From Gossypium raimondii (lineage: Eukaryota > Streptophyta > Magnoliopsida > Malvales > Malvaceae), in NCBI RefSeq assembly GCF_025698545.1, contig NC_068576.1, forward strand, positions 999,501 to 1,063,500: a stretch of 64,000 nucleotides of DNA, read 5' to 3'. The translations under genes were made by a program, and so were the position numbers. The notes under the pieces were generated by a model. The model was not told where the DNA came from. It searched no databases and was given only the letters and a program-made list of their open reading frames with translations. This document shows positions 12,413 to 23,285 of the stretch, one piece after another. Each line of letters begins with the position of its first letter. Positions within the stretch are counted from its first letter, which is position 1.

Positions 12413-12672
12413 CTACATCAATAAAGCACGTTACTACAAATAAGTTGTACGATCATCGAGATGCACAAAAACCCATATATCAAAGAAAAATTAATGAATT
12501 TGATACTAACGTGAAATGCAGTCAGTTATTGATTTTAGAACCAACATTATATTCACAAACTAACAAAAATAAAGTGCATTGCCTCCAATATGAGAAGATG
12601 AGCAGTAATGAATCGGGTTATACATTTTTGTCCAATTTTTACTGGAACACATACAAAGGCATAAACTTGCAC

Positions 12673-12772
12673 CTTGGTCTGTCTTGGGCCCTTTGCGGTT
12701 GTAGTTCCACCCTCCTTTGTCTTTCTGGTGATCGTTGAACAATCTCCCCATTAATAAACAATTCAGCTGCAA
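12673..12772 (-). other. Unidentified exon-like piece inside the CACTA element
   Basis: On the minus strand a TTTTGCAG acceptor precedes about 100 bases of balanced composition ending before GTGCAAG. Two frames are open. One reads FINGEIVQRSPERQRRVEL and onward, Arg/Gln-rich; the other reads FNDHQKDKGGWNYNRKG. I recognise neither. Its place between the L8 and proteasome fragments, on the same strand, suggests a fourth captured exon. Confidence 0.4.
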
Positions 12773-13484
12773 AATAATAATTGCAATTGTCAAATATCAA
12801 ATATTATCCGTCTATGAGATTATAGAATATGCAAAGGCAATTTTTTTATGTATCTTCTCCGATAACTCTGTAACTCCGTAAATAAAAAGCACAAAACAAG
12901 AGTACCGAGAGGACTTTGATGTGAGTCCATTAGCAGGCTAACTCAAGGCTAGTAACTTAGCAAAGATAGACTGAGCAAATGGTTTTACAAGCATTAGAAT
13001 ATAGACAATTTCTGTTTTTAAATTCCCAATGAACAATATTGGCTTCCATTGACATAACATGCAGTTATCGACAGAAATAAAGGATAAGATAATTAAGGTA
13101 AATGCTCGGTTATTGTTTCAAAAGAAGATGCCATAAGCTATGTGCAAAAACAAAATAATGTATCATCTCTATGAATCCGAACTCCATGTAGGATGAGATC
13201 AGAAAGTCATGAAAGATGCATTCAATTTAAGTCCATTAGCATTCAAAACTAAACATTGTCTATAAGACGTTTTAGCTTTGCCAAGATGGACTAAATGCAT
13301 AGCTAAAATACTCAAACATTATCTATAATGTCTTCTCTAGTTCTCCCTACTGGTTGAGTCCATGTTGTAAAAATGGAAGCACAAAGTTAAAACAAGAGTT
13401 ATCAGGGTATAAACAAGGCATATAATTAAAGCAAATAAATCGAAATCAAAATTAAAATTAAAACAAGAATATGAAATTAGAGAC

Positions 13485-13856
13485 CTGATAGTGTCGTTAT
13501 CAGGGTTGTGACTAATAACAATGGCATAATCACCAGAAGCCCGAGCGAAAACCCCACGATCACCAACGTGGTGTTCAACGTTGCAAACGACAGCTCCTTC
13601 GGGGATAGATCTAAGAGGCAACACGTTTCCGACCATAAGGGTGGCCTTCTTACCACAGTACACGAACTGTCCGGTGTACATACCCTCAGCGGCGACGAAC
13701 AGATCCTTCCTTCTGCTTCTTGTAACGGAATGGGTGACGGAACACGACGCGAGCTAAGGGCGCACCGCGGCCTGGGTCATGGATAACATCGGTGACGACG
13801 CCTTTGAGGTAGTCGTTTTGTTCACCTAAGTCGAGGCTGCAAAAATGGGCAGGACC
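13485..13856 (-). pseudogene. Captured fragment of cytosolic ribosomal protein L8 (uL2)
   Basis: The minus strand encodes [19 protein letters not shown], then [20 protein letters not shown], then [19 protein letters not shown] and [19 protein letters not shown] up to HNPDNDT. This is the N-terminal third to half of eukaryotic uL2 (about residues 25-135 of about 260), an rRNA-binding protein of the large subunit near the peptidyl-transferase centre. The initiator region and C-terminal half are absent. One extra base after KKQKE breaks the frame before the MYTGQF segment. The exon ends at CAG/GT at 13485. Codons are well conserved, so capture looks fairly recent. It is the most upstream of the host fragments on the minus strand of the CACTA element. 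Confidence 0.92.
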
Positions 13857-14619
13857 AATGGAGATGCAGAGGGCTGTCGATTTGGGGAAATTGGGGGCAA
13901 AAAATAAACGAGAAATGGTTTGGGAAAAATAAAATGGGGAAAAAAGAAGAAAGATTTCAGGTGGGATTTCATTTGAAATTTTGGGAAAAAGAAGGGGGAA
14001 AAGAAGAAGGGCTTTTATGCGCCATTTTTAAAAGCGAAATTCTTTTGTGGCGTTCGCTATTGTTTAAGGGGAAAAAGAAGGGATTTTATAAAAACTGCGC
14101 CATTTTTAAAAGTGAATTTTTATAAAAACGCTGCTATTGCTTAAACCCCTTAAAAATTAATAAAAAAATCAACTACACTTAAAATAAATATTATATATTT
14201 TAATAAGAAAATAAATGATAAAATGGTTGTAATTAATTATTAAATTAGAATTATCTAAATTAAATAATTACCTATATATCCATATCATTTTATCTCATTT
14301 TTATTTTGTATTTTTTCCTTATAATTTGGTCCTATCCAAATTAAATAATTACCTATATATCCATATCAAATATATCAAATGGTTTAGATTAAATATTTTA
14401 AATATAAAAGTATTAATTGATTGTATAAAATTGTATCATTTAACAAATCTCAAATAAACCTTAAACCCTAAATTAGCCATTCAATATACATAAAGTCTAT
14501 CTATTATATATCTCTTAAATAATATAAACTATACTCATAACTTTAATATATTAAATTTATTATTATCTCTTTTACAATTATATAAGAACATATTTAATAT
14601 ATAAATTAAAAAACTAATT

Positions 14620-15180
14620 AATTTAAACCCTAAACCCTAACCTGACCCTTAAATCCCTAAATTCTAAACCCTAAATCACTAACTCTTAACCCATAACTCT
14701 TAACCCTTAAACATTAAATCCCAACCCTTAAACCATAATCCCTAAATCCATATATAATTATTTGATCACGGCGGGGGCAAGGCAAAACACGCAAAAAACT
14801 GAACTGGATAAAAAAAACTGAACCAAGCACTAAAAATACTGAACCGGGATGGGATAAGATGGGGATATCCTTGGCCAGATATAGCTTATATCGATTTTGA
14901 AGAACCAAATCTTCACACGATTTTGAAGAACCAAATTAATATTATCTCTTTTTCAATTATATAAGAAATTAATTAATATATAAATTAGAAAACACTAGTT
15001 AATTTAAATCTTAAACCATAAACTTAAACCCTAAAACCATAAACCCTTAACACATAACCTCTAAACCTTAAACCCCAGCCTTTAAACCATAAACCATAAA
15101 CCGTAAACCATAAACCATAACCCCTAAACCCATAATCCACAAACCTTAAAATGGTAACACCTAAACCTTAACTCTAAACT
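14620..15180. repeat. Degenerate telomere-like (CCCTAAA) tracts inside the CACTA element
   Basis: Runs of AAACCCTAAACCCTAA with many variants (AAACCATAA, TAACCCTTAA) occur at about 14620-14760 and 15000-15180, separated by an AT-rich spacer. They resemble the plant telomere unit CCCTAAA but are heavily diverged. The segment around 14270-14380 also contains a short internal duplication (TACCTATATATCCATATCA). Confidence 0.6.
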
Positions 15181-15362
15181 AGAGTGATAATTAATTCAAT
15201 ATTTTAAAATTAATACTCTCTCTTTTACGATTATATAAGAAATTATTTAATATATAAATTAAAAAATCAATATTGTATCCAAAAAACTTTAAAATAATTT
15301 TAAATAATAGTATTTTAATTTTTTCCATTTTTAAAAAATATTTTAAATTATTTTAAATCCCT

Positions 15363-15826
15363 GAGCATTAGCGGCGCTTTTTAAAAAACTCCGCTAAAAA
15401 TAGAGCATTCGCGGCGCTTTATCAAAAACATCGCTAAAAGCCCTGAGCATTAACGGCGCTATCCCAAAAACGCTGCTAAAGCCCTGAGCATTAGCGGCGC
15501 TTACCCAAAAACGCCGCTAAAGCCCTGAGCATTAGCGGCGCTTACCCAAAAACGCCGCTAAAGCCCTGAGCATTAGCGGCACTTCCCCAAAAATGCCACT
15601 AAAGCCCCGAAAGCTCAAAAAACGGTGTCGTTAGGCTTAGGTTTTTTGCGGCGCTTTCTGGAAAATGCCACTAATGCTTGTTTTTAGCGGCGTTTTTCAT
15701 AAAGCGCCACTAATACTCGATCTTTAGCGGCGTTTTCCAAAAAGCGCCGCTAATGCTCGATCTTTAGCGGCGTTTTTTATCCAAACGCCGCTAAAAATGC
15801 CGCTAAAAGCCTGTTTTGGTGTAGTG
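15363..15826. repeat. Right subterminal repeat array of the CACTA element
   Basis: Units of roughly 42-45 bases pair GCATTAGCGGCGCTT with ACGCCGCTAAAGCCCTGA. They switch near 15640 to a GCGGCGTTTTCCAAAAAGC variant and end at the terminal inverted repeat. The spacer differs from the left array, which is usual for the two ends of CACTA elements. Confidence 0.85.
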
Positions 15827-15829
15827 ATA

Positions 15830-16835
15830 TAACTCGACTCGACTTTAGATTTAGTTAGAACCCAGTTTAGCTACAGCTTGAAAGGCATGTGCACGGCCCT
15901 GGACCAAATTCACTTATTCCATCTTCAATCTTCACCACTTACCACCACTAGCAACACGATGCCAAACAGGTAAGTTGTAGTCTTGATAAGATATTCGCTA
16001 AAATCTTCAAACTATAGGTTGCATTGCATTATGTAGAAACATGGGAGTTTACTTGAGGGACAAGGTTTAAATTGCACTAGTTTATTAAGGAAGGAACCTA
16101 CCAGTCAATTAAGCAAGTAGTTACTATTTTTCCATGGAAAAGGTTAACCAATACAATTAGGCATAAATTTAGGTGAAAGAAAGAGGTAATTAAAGGAAAT
16201 GTTTTCTTTTCTTTTTGAGTAATTTACTCTTAAAAAAATTCAAATTCAAATTTAGATATAATATTATTAAAAACAACTACAACCAAAAAAAAAAAATGAA
16301 TATTTGCTAGCTATTACGTGGTTGCTTTGTAGCTAGAAGTTTTTGGGTGGGTTTTATTTACTAACAAATGATATTGACGTGAGTGGTTTGTATAATTTTC
16401 AAAGTGATAAGTAAGATATGTTTCACCATTTCTCATATTTAATGTACTAATTAATTAGATATTGTTTTTTTTTTAATTTCTTAAGGTATCTATCAGAGCA
16501 AACCTGATAATTAATCTTTTACATTCTGTAGAACCATCAAGGGGTAGATGTTGGCCACGAGTTTTAAAGCTGTTCCATGCCAGGGTGAGGATTAAACCCT
16601 CGACCACTGATTAAGGTAGTAAATACTCTTACCGTCTCATTTAACTCTCGTGATTAATTAAATATTAATTTTAAGCCAAAGTCATATAGCTTTTGGAAAA
16701 TTAAATATTGTTAGTTCTTTCCAATAAGATTAGTCAAGATTTTGATGCTAACGACCTCCTTTTACCATAAAAATTTCCACACCCGACTTGACTTTAAACA
16801 AATGCATTCTATTTTGAAGTAATTCCTTCCTTCCT
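15830..16835. other. Intergenic stretch upstream of the small peptide gene
   Basis: No gene is seen. The sequence is AT-rich. A segment near 16540-16610 (TTAAACCCTCGACCACTG) looks like a fragment of a dispersed repeat. The last hundred bases probably hold the promoter and the pyrimidine-rich 5'UTR of the next gene. Confidence 0.4.
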
Positions 16836-16871
16836 TCTTCTTCTTCTTCTTCTTCTTCTTCTTCTTCTTCT
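16836..16871. repeat. (TTC)n microsatellite in a probable 5'UTR
   Basis: About twelve TTC/CTT units lie 40 bases before the ATG of the small peptide gene. Pyrimidine-rich 5' leaders are common in plant genes. Confidence 0.9.
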
Positions 16872-16912
16872 CCATTGGGGCATCAACTGGTTTTTTCTTC
16901 ATAGCGTTGGAG

Positions 16913-17065
16913 ATGGGGGAGTTCTGCATAAACCTAGACGTGGATATCATGGGACTTGTACTTGCACTGGTTATTGCCATCGCGCTCATGCTCACCTGTG
17001 TCAACCAACCTCCACGCGCACGCCCCCGCCCAGCTATGGTTGTCACTCATCGTATAGCTTGGTAA
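16913..17065 (+). CDS. Small membrane peptide, 50 residues, unidentified
   Basis: An ATG in GGAGATGGGG context opens a 50-codon frame ending in TAA at 17063-17065. Residues 1-12 are acidic (MGEFCINLDVDI), residues 13-30 form one clear membrane segment (MGLVLALVIAIALMLTCV), and the tail is Pro/Arg-rich and basic (NQPPRARPRPAMVVTHRIAW). This shape suggests a single-pass peptide with a positive cytosolic tail. A CT-rich leader precedes it and an (ATC)n 3'UTR follows. A partial sibling tail (PPPRRAMVVAPRIA, then stop) occurs at 18916-18969, which argues that the frame is real. I do not recognise the family and assign no function. Confidence 0.55.
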   Translation: MGEFCINLDVDIMGLVLALVIAIALMLTCVNQPPRARPRPAMVVTHRIAW

Positions 17066-17080
17066 GGGCTCAAGCAAGGG

Positions 17081-17111
<31 letters not shown>

Positions 17112-17589
17112 ATAATCTTGTTTCTTTTGAAGTTTGGTTTTTTTTTTCAAGTTTCATGGGATAGTTTTTCATGTTTTTGAGAATTGGGATTGTGCCAATG
17201 AACTGATAAAAGGGTTTAAAAAGTTGATCTAGATTTTGTAATAGAGTTTGCAAACTCCTTTAATGTTATTGTATTCTCATATTAAAGTGAGTGTTTGTTG
17301 ATGTAATGTAAGACAGAAATAAAAGAGGCAATTAATACAGTAAAAGCAAATTTGTAGTAAATAAAATTATTTGATGTCAAACATTTGTAACAAAAATCAA
17401 CCAAATTTCCAATACACATATACTTTCAATACTTACAAAATCCCTCAATTTCAGTTCTCCCAACAGAGGTGGATGACTGCTTCTGGGTCAAAATCCAAGA
17501 CAATCAACTAAATTTTGAAATATTTATTGTTTATATATATAACCCAATTAAAAAAAAAAGTCATTTAACAATTTTAAAATTTAAATTAA
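17066..17589. other. 3' region of the small peptide gene and spacer
   Basis: An (ATC)n microsatellite lies at 17082-17110. The sequence to about 17300 is T-rich and could be the 3'UTR. Nothing coding is seen beyond it. Confidence 0.45.
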
Positions 17590-18165
17590 TGCCCATCCGA
17601 ATAATGAGAGAGTTTGGATAAAAATATAGACTCGAAAAATGGGCTTGAACAAAAAATAAGGCTCATTTTTTGAATGGGCCAAGCCTCGAATAATATTTTT
17701 TTTATCTTGGGTCCGGCCCGACCCGAATCTGCCTAAAAATTTTTTTCCTCTTGCTGTTGTTTTGATGTCATTTTGCTATTATATTGCTACTATTTTGTTG
17801 TTATTGTTTGGATATTGTATAACTCTTGTTTTATTGTTAATTTTGCTACTATTTTAGAGACATTTGCTTGCTAAGTTGCAACTATTTTAGTGTTATTTAA
17901 GTAAAGAATTTTTAATATATTTTCAATTTGTTGGGAAACATTTATTTTAATGTTTTTAGTGTATTTGATGTATTATATTTTTTAAATTTATTTTTATATA
18001 AAAAATTTTAATATAGGCAGGCTGGGTCGGGCTCAGATTTAATATTTTTTATTTGGACCGAACTTGGGCAAACTTTAGATCCATTTTTCAGGCCGAGTTC
18101 AAGCCTAAAAAATGAGCCTAAATTTGACATTGATCCGACTCGACTCATGATCAGGTCTAATACAA
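17590..18165. repeat. Degenerate dispersed repeat rich in GGGCC/GCCCGA motifs
   Basis: The left part (GGGCTTGAAC, GGGTCCGGCCCGACCCGAA) and the right part (GGCTGGGTCGGGCTCAG, GGCCGAGTTCAAGCC) are partly inverted copies around an AT-rich middle. Similar text occurs near 3845-3965. This looks like an old non-autonomous element; boundaries and class are uncertain. Confidence 0.45.
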
Positions 18166-18747
18166 TCTTTTTCAAAAGATTCAGCCATATATGTAATTCT
18201 CTTTATTTTATTTTTTAATCATTTTGACTTTAAAACTTTAAAATTTTATTTTATTTTTTTATTTTTGGACAAAAAAAAGTTAACTGAACTGTGCACTGAA
18301 TTGCAGCCTGCATGGCATGAATTATTTTGAAAATAATTATGAACTTTTCTTTATAATTTGTTGAATTTTTTAATAATTTTTAATTTTTATAAAATATTAT
18401 GTTAAACTGATTAAAACTTTAATGGTTTAGTTAATTTTTTGGTCTAAAAAATTTCTAAAATTTAAATGATTAAAAAAGAAAAATTAGAACCATAAAAAAG
18501 GTTAAACGCTAGGGACTAACAAAATTTATTTAAGCCACAAGTTTTAGGATGTTACATACGTAACTGATAATTTTGACAAAAATAGCTAAATTTAATGGTT
18601 GTAGGTACTAAGCCGATAAAGGTGCTATTTGCTTATAGGTTGACACTTTTCCATAGCCACCCCCATTGAAGCCATTGGTTTCTTTTCTATTCACTACCCT
18701 GTAGACTGTAGTTATGGAAATTCCACATTTCACATCTAACCTATACT

Positions 18748-18969
18748 TTGAACCTGCTTTCCAACCCAATGACACTGCACTTAGAATTAAAAGTTTTCTT
18801 TCTAAGAACCATTAACGTCCATGGAGTTTGCATCCCTTCCCTCCCAACTCTTCTTACCAGAGATGTGAAAAGTTATTTGCTACAAACTAAACAAATACCA
18901 AGGCAACGGTTCATATGCATCCCACCACCTCCTCGGCGAGCTATGGTGGTCGCACCGCGTATAGCCTAA
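18748..18969 (+). pseudogene. Partial sibling of the 50-residue membrane peptide (tail only), uncertain
   Basis: An open frame of 73 codons ends FICIPPPPRRAMVVAPRIA followed by TAA. The last 14 residues parallel the tail PRPAMVVTHRIA of the peptide at 16913-17065. The upstream part has no membrane segment. An AG at about 18900 could be an acceptor, so the true start may lie in another exon, or this is a broken duplicate. A 1.9 kb tandem arrangement of the two tails is what is directly seen. Confidence 0.35.
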
Positions 18970-19307
18970 GAAGGTCTTTGTTCATTACTTGCTTCCCAAG
19001 TTAGCTGTCCTAGAAAAGCTTTACATAAGTTATGTTCAGTTGTTCACTTTAATGTCGAATTAATTAACCATCTATCATGTAGAGTTAAATACTTGTGAAG
19101 GGGGTTTTAAAGTTCATGGGGCTGCTCCTTACGTTGGTAGCACCAGACTCTGACGGCTGTTGACAAAGAGACAGACTTTTTCTGTTGGTTTTTTCCAAAA
19201 CCATGCTCTCCTTGCATGTCCCTGTTACTGCTAAGTGGCACTACATGTCTTTGCCATGGTGTATGTGTTCTTATCTTTCAGTTCCGTTCAACATTACAAG
19301 TTACTAG
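18970..19307. other. Spacer, nothing recognised
   Basis: AT-rich single-copy-looking sequence without a convincing reading frame or RNA gene. It ends with the CTAG that flanks the LTR-like repeat. Confidence 0.4.
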
Positions 19308-19932
19308 TGTCACGGGGCTAGATCTTTCGTCTCGCAATCCGTGCGGCCTTAGGCGATCCGTTCGTCTAAATTCGCCTAAGTCAGGCTTAACTCAAGTGAG
19401 GATTCCTTAAGAACTCATCCAAGACACCAATTAAAGAGCGGAAGCGATTTAAGCCAAAAGAAGCTAAGCCAAAGAACAACAGAAAGCCACAGAAAAGAAT
19501 GCACACAAGGTGTTTGAGTAAATGCTCTCAGAACTCTATTACTCTTAAGAATTCAGAATACAATGGAATGAGTACAAATGAGGGGAGGCTCTCTATTTAT
19601 AGTTGAGCTCCCCCAAAACCGACGGTCAAGATACATTTACATCGACGGATGAGATTTAACCATATCCCTTAATTTTAGGGATTTACAAGATAAGCCTTAT
19701 CAAATCCAATCTAATCTTTACAAGATATGATCCCCTCTATCTTTTAGATTAGTTATCATATTAGCCCATTTCTCTCTTATCGGGCCAACCAGACTTCAAT
19801 CTGACAGGCTTCTCCAATCGCTCTTTGAATCGGGCCAGTTCTCTTGGGCCAAATGATCCTCATCTGAGCAATAGACCTTTATTGGATGCATTTGGTGCGA
19901 TGGTCACGGGCTTTAAACTGCGGCTCGTGACA
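19308..19932 (-). mobile_element. Solo-LTR-like repeat, copy 1 (minus orientation)
   Basis: The sequence runs TGTCACGGGG...CTCGTGACA, 625 bases, flanked on both sides by CTAG (19304-19307 and 19933-19936). Read on the minus strand it has a TATAAATAG box and pyrimidine-rich leader-like text like copy 2 at 40847-41433. No coding region is attached, so it is a solo LTR or similar short element. Age is not estimated. Confidence 0.6.
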
Positions 19933-19936
19933 CTAG

Positions 19937-21461
19937 TACTTTCCTGTTTTGCTTTTGCACATAGATAATGTTTATTAATGACCATTGCAATAAATGGCTT
20001 GGTCTGCATGGTTGGCTCCCACCCTCTTTTACATGTATAGTAAGCAAGTTTTAAACCCTGGATCTATCAGTCAATTAAGAGGTTAACAGGACCAGAGATA
20101 TTTTGTGTCTGTAGATGTAGACAAAAACAATGACAAACGAAATGACGTCATGTTTTAGTTGTTTCACTCTTCAAATGCTCTCTAATTAGAGTTAACTCGT
20201 CCTACATCCTATTTAGCTTAAATGTTAATTGCCGATGAGTTTGACTTAATGGCAATGAAGACATTCTGAAATTTTTCAAGTGACAGAATCAGGAATTTTA
20301 TGCAACTGCATATCTTTTGTACAATTATTGTTTAAATCGAACTGAACCTACCGGTTAGACTGAAAATTAGATAGAGCACCGATTTGGAGAAAGATATTGA
20401 ACCAATTGAATCATAAATCGATATGAATTGGCAATTGATTAGGTGAAACCGGGTTATTATTATTTTTTATCGAATCGATTGGATCGGTTGAACCAATCGG
20501 ACTAACAAACTGGTGATCTAATCAATTCGATAACCAGTCTGATTTTAAAAACATGGTTAAAAATTGTATGATTGACGGAATAACCAAACAGTGATACATG
20601 AGATGGCATATGTAAGGTTGACATGCAAGACCAATTTATTAAATTGTCTATTTTTAATAGAGAGTAAAATTAAATCCTCGAAATAAAGGTGCTTCCATGG
20701 CATTTTAATAAACAACAGCATGACTAGTAGTACCATTGTCGGTCAAAACTTCCAGAAACAAGACCGCAATATTTCTCGTCATCCTAGACGTCACCACAGG
20801 GCAGCAATCGCTGTCAGGATCTTAGGCCAAGCTGGTAACTCGCATGTCCAATCGAAGAAAGACCGGAATTTGTTTTATATGGTTGTTGGGGTCGTTGGTT
20901 TTGCATTTGGCTCATAGCACACGCCATATTCAACCTTCACAACAAGTCAAGGTAGATGAGCAGTTAAGAAGGTTGATGGGGAGTCATTAGGGGGCTATTA
21001 ATGGTAGTATCTAGTGTTGGTGAAATATCAAAAAGTAGGTTCGGTGTCGTATATGAGTATTTAATGAACTTCCCAATGGTGTTAAATTTGTAGCCAAGCT
21101 GGTTGTGGAATCTCATTACAGTAAAAAATGGAATATTCTCAACATAGAACTCAAATTTCACTAACCATCGTTTTATTTTGCATGACATGATTGTAAAAAG
21201 TCCAAGATTCCAAATAAGGGCTTTCACTGCTGTGGCCAATAATCAGCATTTCAGTGCACAAACCATCAGCTTAAAGGTTAAAAAATAGCCTACATGATGT
21301 AATTATAGGTATTACAATTCAATATTTTACAAGAAACCTTGCATCTTACTAAGATTTTAGCTTCAAAGGAACAAAGAATGAACAAAGGAAAACATTATCT
21401 AGTTACAAAAATGATCCCTGCTCATAGCAATTCCAGTCTCAAAAGTAGTTCACCAGTAATC
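19937..21461. other. Intergenic stretch downstream of the COL gene
   Basis: No gene is supported. A segment at about 20320-20560 (ACCGGTTAGACTG, GAATCGATTGGATCGGTTGA, AACCAGTCTGATTTTAAAAA) matches the style of a common plant repeat built on GGTTGAACCGGT motifs, also at 30770-30990. A 65-codon frame at 20720-20917 resembles nothing I know. The right end should include the COL 3'UTR. Confidence 0.4.
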
Positions 21462-23285
21462 TCAATGCTCCAACTTCGCAAAACGTCCTTTAATTCTTGC
21501 CCTGCTTTCGGCTCTGACCTTTCTTGATTCGTACCTGATGTGCTTATCGAATCTGTCATGATTCAATGAAACATTGCTCAGCAAAATGCAGAAAGGAATG
21601 TTTAATGTGTTAAAAGAACTTCCTGATCTATAATGTTTAATATGTACAAAACAAAGTCAAGCAATACCTCCTTGTTTTCCTTTTCTCCTTGTAGCGCGAG
21701 ATCGCTGAGTCTCTTTCCTGGCTATTTAACTCGTGGACAGCGACCTTTGGAAGTGCTGACACGGTTCCAGCATCAATTTGATGTTGTTGGTTCCCAAGAC
21801 TATCACTCACAGGTATAGTCCTACTTGAACCTAGATGTTTATCAGGAACCACAGCACATTCCTCAGTATGACCCCTTAATTCCGAGAAAGGCACAAAAAC
21901 TTTGTCGGTCATCTCAACGTTGTCGCCGAAGAACCGTAGTGCACTTGACTGCATGAAGAGAAAAAAGATTAGCCCTCTATTTCTGGTAAACAAGCCAAAA
22001 CTTTTAGATGCTCCACAAACACCAAAGAAATCTATTGGAAGCCATTCAAACCATATCAAAGGCTGTAATCTATCATCAACATAAACTGTAAGCCATATCA
22101 GACTTTACAGCCAAACAACAATATGCCTCTTTGCTGACCTAATTGTCAATTTAACCTCACCCAAATGACAACGAAGGCCAATAAACAAGCCTCTCAATTG
22201 TGCTACATATCCATGGCTAATTTGCAGCTGCTTCCGTTTCCAAAATAGCATCTAAAAGTGGTATATTTATCAATCAACATCCCATACAAAACTCAATGTA
22301 TTATATTTCAAAAAGGATTATACAAATCTCTTGGAGAAAACAAGAAAAGGACATGCTCATACCTCATAAGCAGGAAATGAAATTGGAGCTGTATCATTTG
22401 TGCAACTTGTATGCACAGTTCCTGTCTGCAAATCATCAGTATTATCAAAGCTGAGGGTAGGTTCAGATTTTGCTAGTTCACGTAGTTGATGAAGTACTTC
22501 CTCTTTATGTTGTCCACAATTAGCATTACGATTCTGAATCAGAAAAAAACAAGGGTACAGTGATCCATGTTATTATGAACTTGAAGCCTCAATAAGCAGA
22601 ACCCTCACGGGCATCAATGTCAAACAACTAATTCAAGACCTTTTCACAAGCATAGCAGTAGCATTCATAAAAAGGAACAACCTTTTTAGCTTCTTTACAT
22701 GTCCTAGCCAACCAACATAGACCCAAAATAAATGCAAAAAAGGTGGAAAAGGTTCAGCTCGAAACCTACCTTGGGCAAAGGAAGAACATCAGTTGGCTTA
22801 AACCCATGATCAGAATCACTCGAAACAAGCAAATCATCAAAGCTAGAGATCACCGGATTTTCCCAGCTCAACAAATCCAACCACCCATCATCATATCCAC
22901 AATCATCACCACCTTTCTTTTCACCCACATCCTCGATCCCAACAAAACTCACCAACTCATTCACCGAAGGACACCCAGTAAACCCTTCTATTGGCCTCCT
23001 ATTATGCAACGAAGACGTCGAAAACTTGTGGCTTTCCCAATCACAGTTGGAGCAAAACACCGATTGCTCTGTTTCGCAAAAGATGGAAGCAGGGGAACCA
23101 TCACAAGCGTCACAGAGCTGTGACCGAGAGTGCTTAGAGAATAGTTGGTTAGCCGAGTGAACTTCCCTGTCACACGAAAAGCATAGCTTGGCGGAGTCAG
23201 CTCTGCAATATAAAAGAGCTTTGGATTGGTTGCAATAATCACAGAGTCTCCCCTGTTTTTGGTTACTTCTTCTCTGATCAGTCAT
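21462..23285 (-). CDS. BBX zinc-finger transcription factor with CCT domain, CONSTANS-LIKE 13/14/15 type
   Basis: Four exons (22770-23285, 22363-22533, 21668-21948, 21462-21552) join in frame at GT-AG introns to a 352-residue protein. Residues about 17-59 form B-box 1 ([14 protein letters not shown]...CDREVH) and about 60-105 B-box 2 ([14 protein letters not shown]...CDWESH), each with the zinc Cys/His set. [12 protein letters not shown] follows, as in COL13-15. Residues about 308-350 are the CCT domain ([29 protein letters not shown]), interrupted by the last intron at the usual place. Such proteins act in the nucleus in light and flowering-related transcription. The ATG chosen is the one giving MTDQRR; an in-frame upstream ATG at 23369 adds a hydrophobic stretch and is less likely. 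The gene looks intact. Confidence 0.93.

Larger units (their letters stand above)
10490..15826. mobile_element. CACTA (En/Spm, CMC) transposon, non-autonomous, carrying host gene fragments
   Basis: The left end CACTACACCAAAACAGGCTT and the right end AAGCCTGTTTTGGTGTAGTG are perfect inverted repeats starting with the CACTA signature. A 3-base target duplication, ATA, flanks them (10487-10489 and 15827-15829), as expected for this superfamily. Both ends carry arrays of TTTAGCGGCG/CGCCGCTAAA subterminal repeats. No TNPA/TNPD transposase is visible in the 5337 bases. The interior instead has minus-strand exons of ribosomal protein L8, an unidentified exon-like piece, a proteasome alpha subunit exon and four SnRK2 exons. 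Matching ends and an intact target duplication indicate that it inserted as one unit, mobilised in trans. Confidence 0.9.

Noticed and set aside
16762-17046. 94-codon minus-strand frame with a poly-Lys run
   Set aside because: It is the antisense of the (TTC)n leader and the small membrane peptide gene.
20720-20917. 65-codon frame with RRHHRAAIAVRIL, slightly like the small-peptide tails
   Set aside because: The likeness is weak, the membrane segment sits after the basic part and the order differs from the peptide at 16913.
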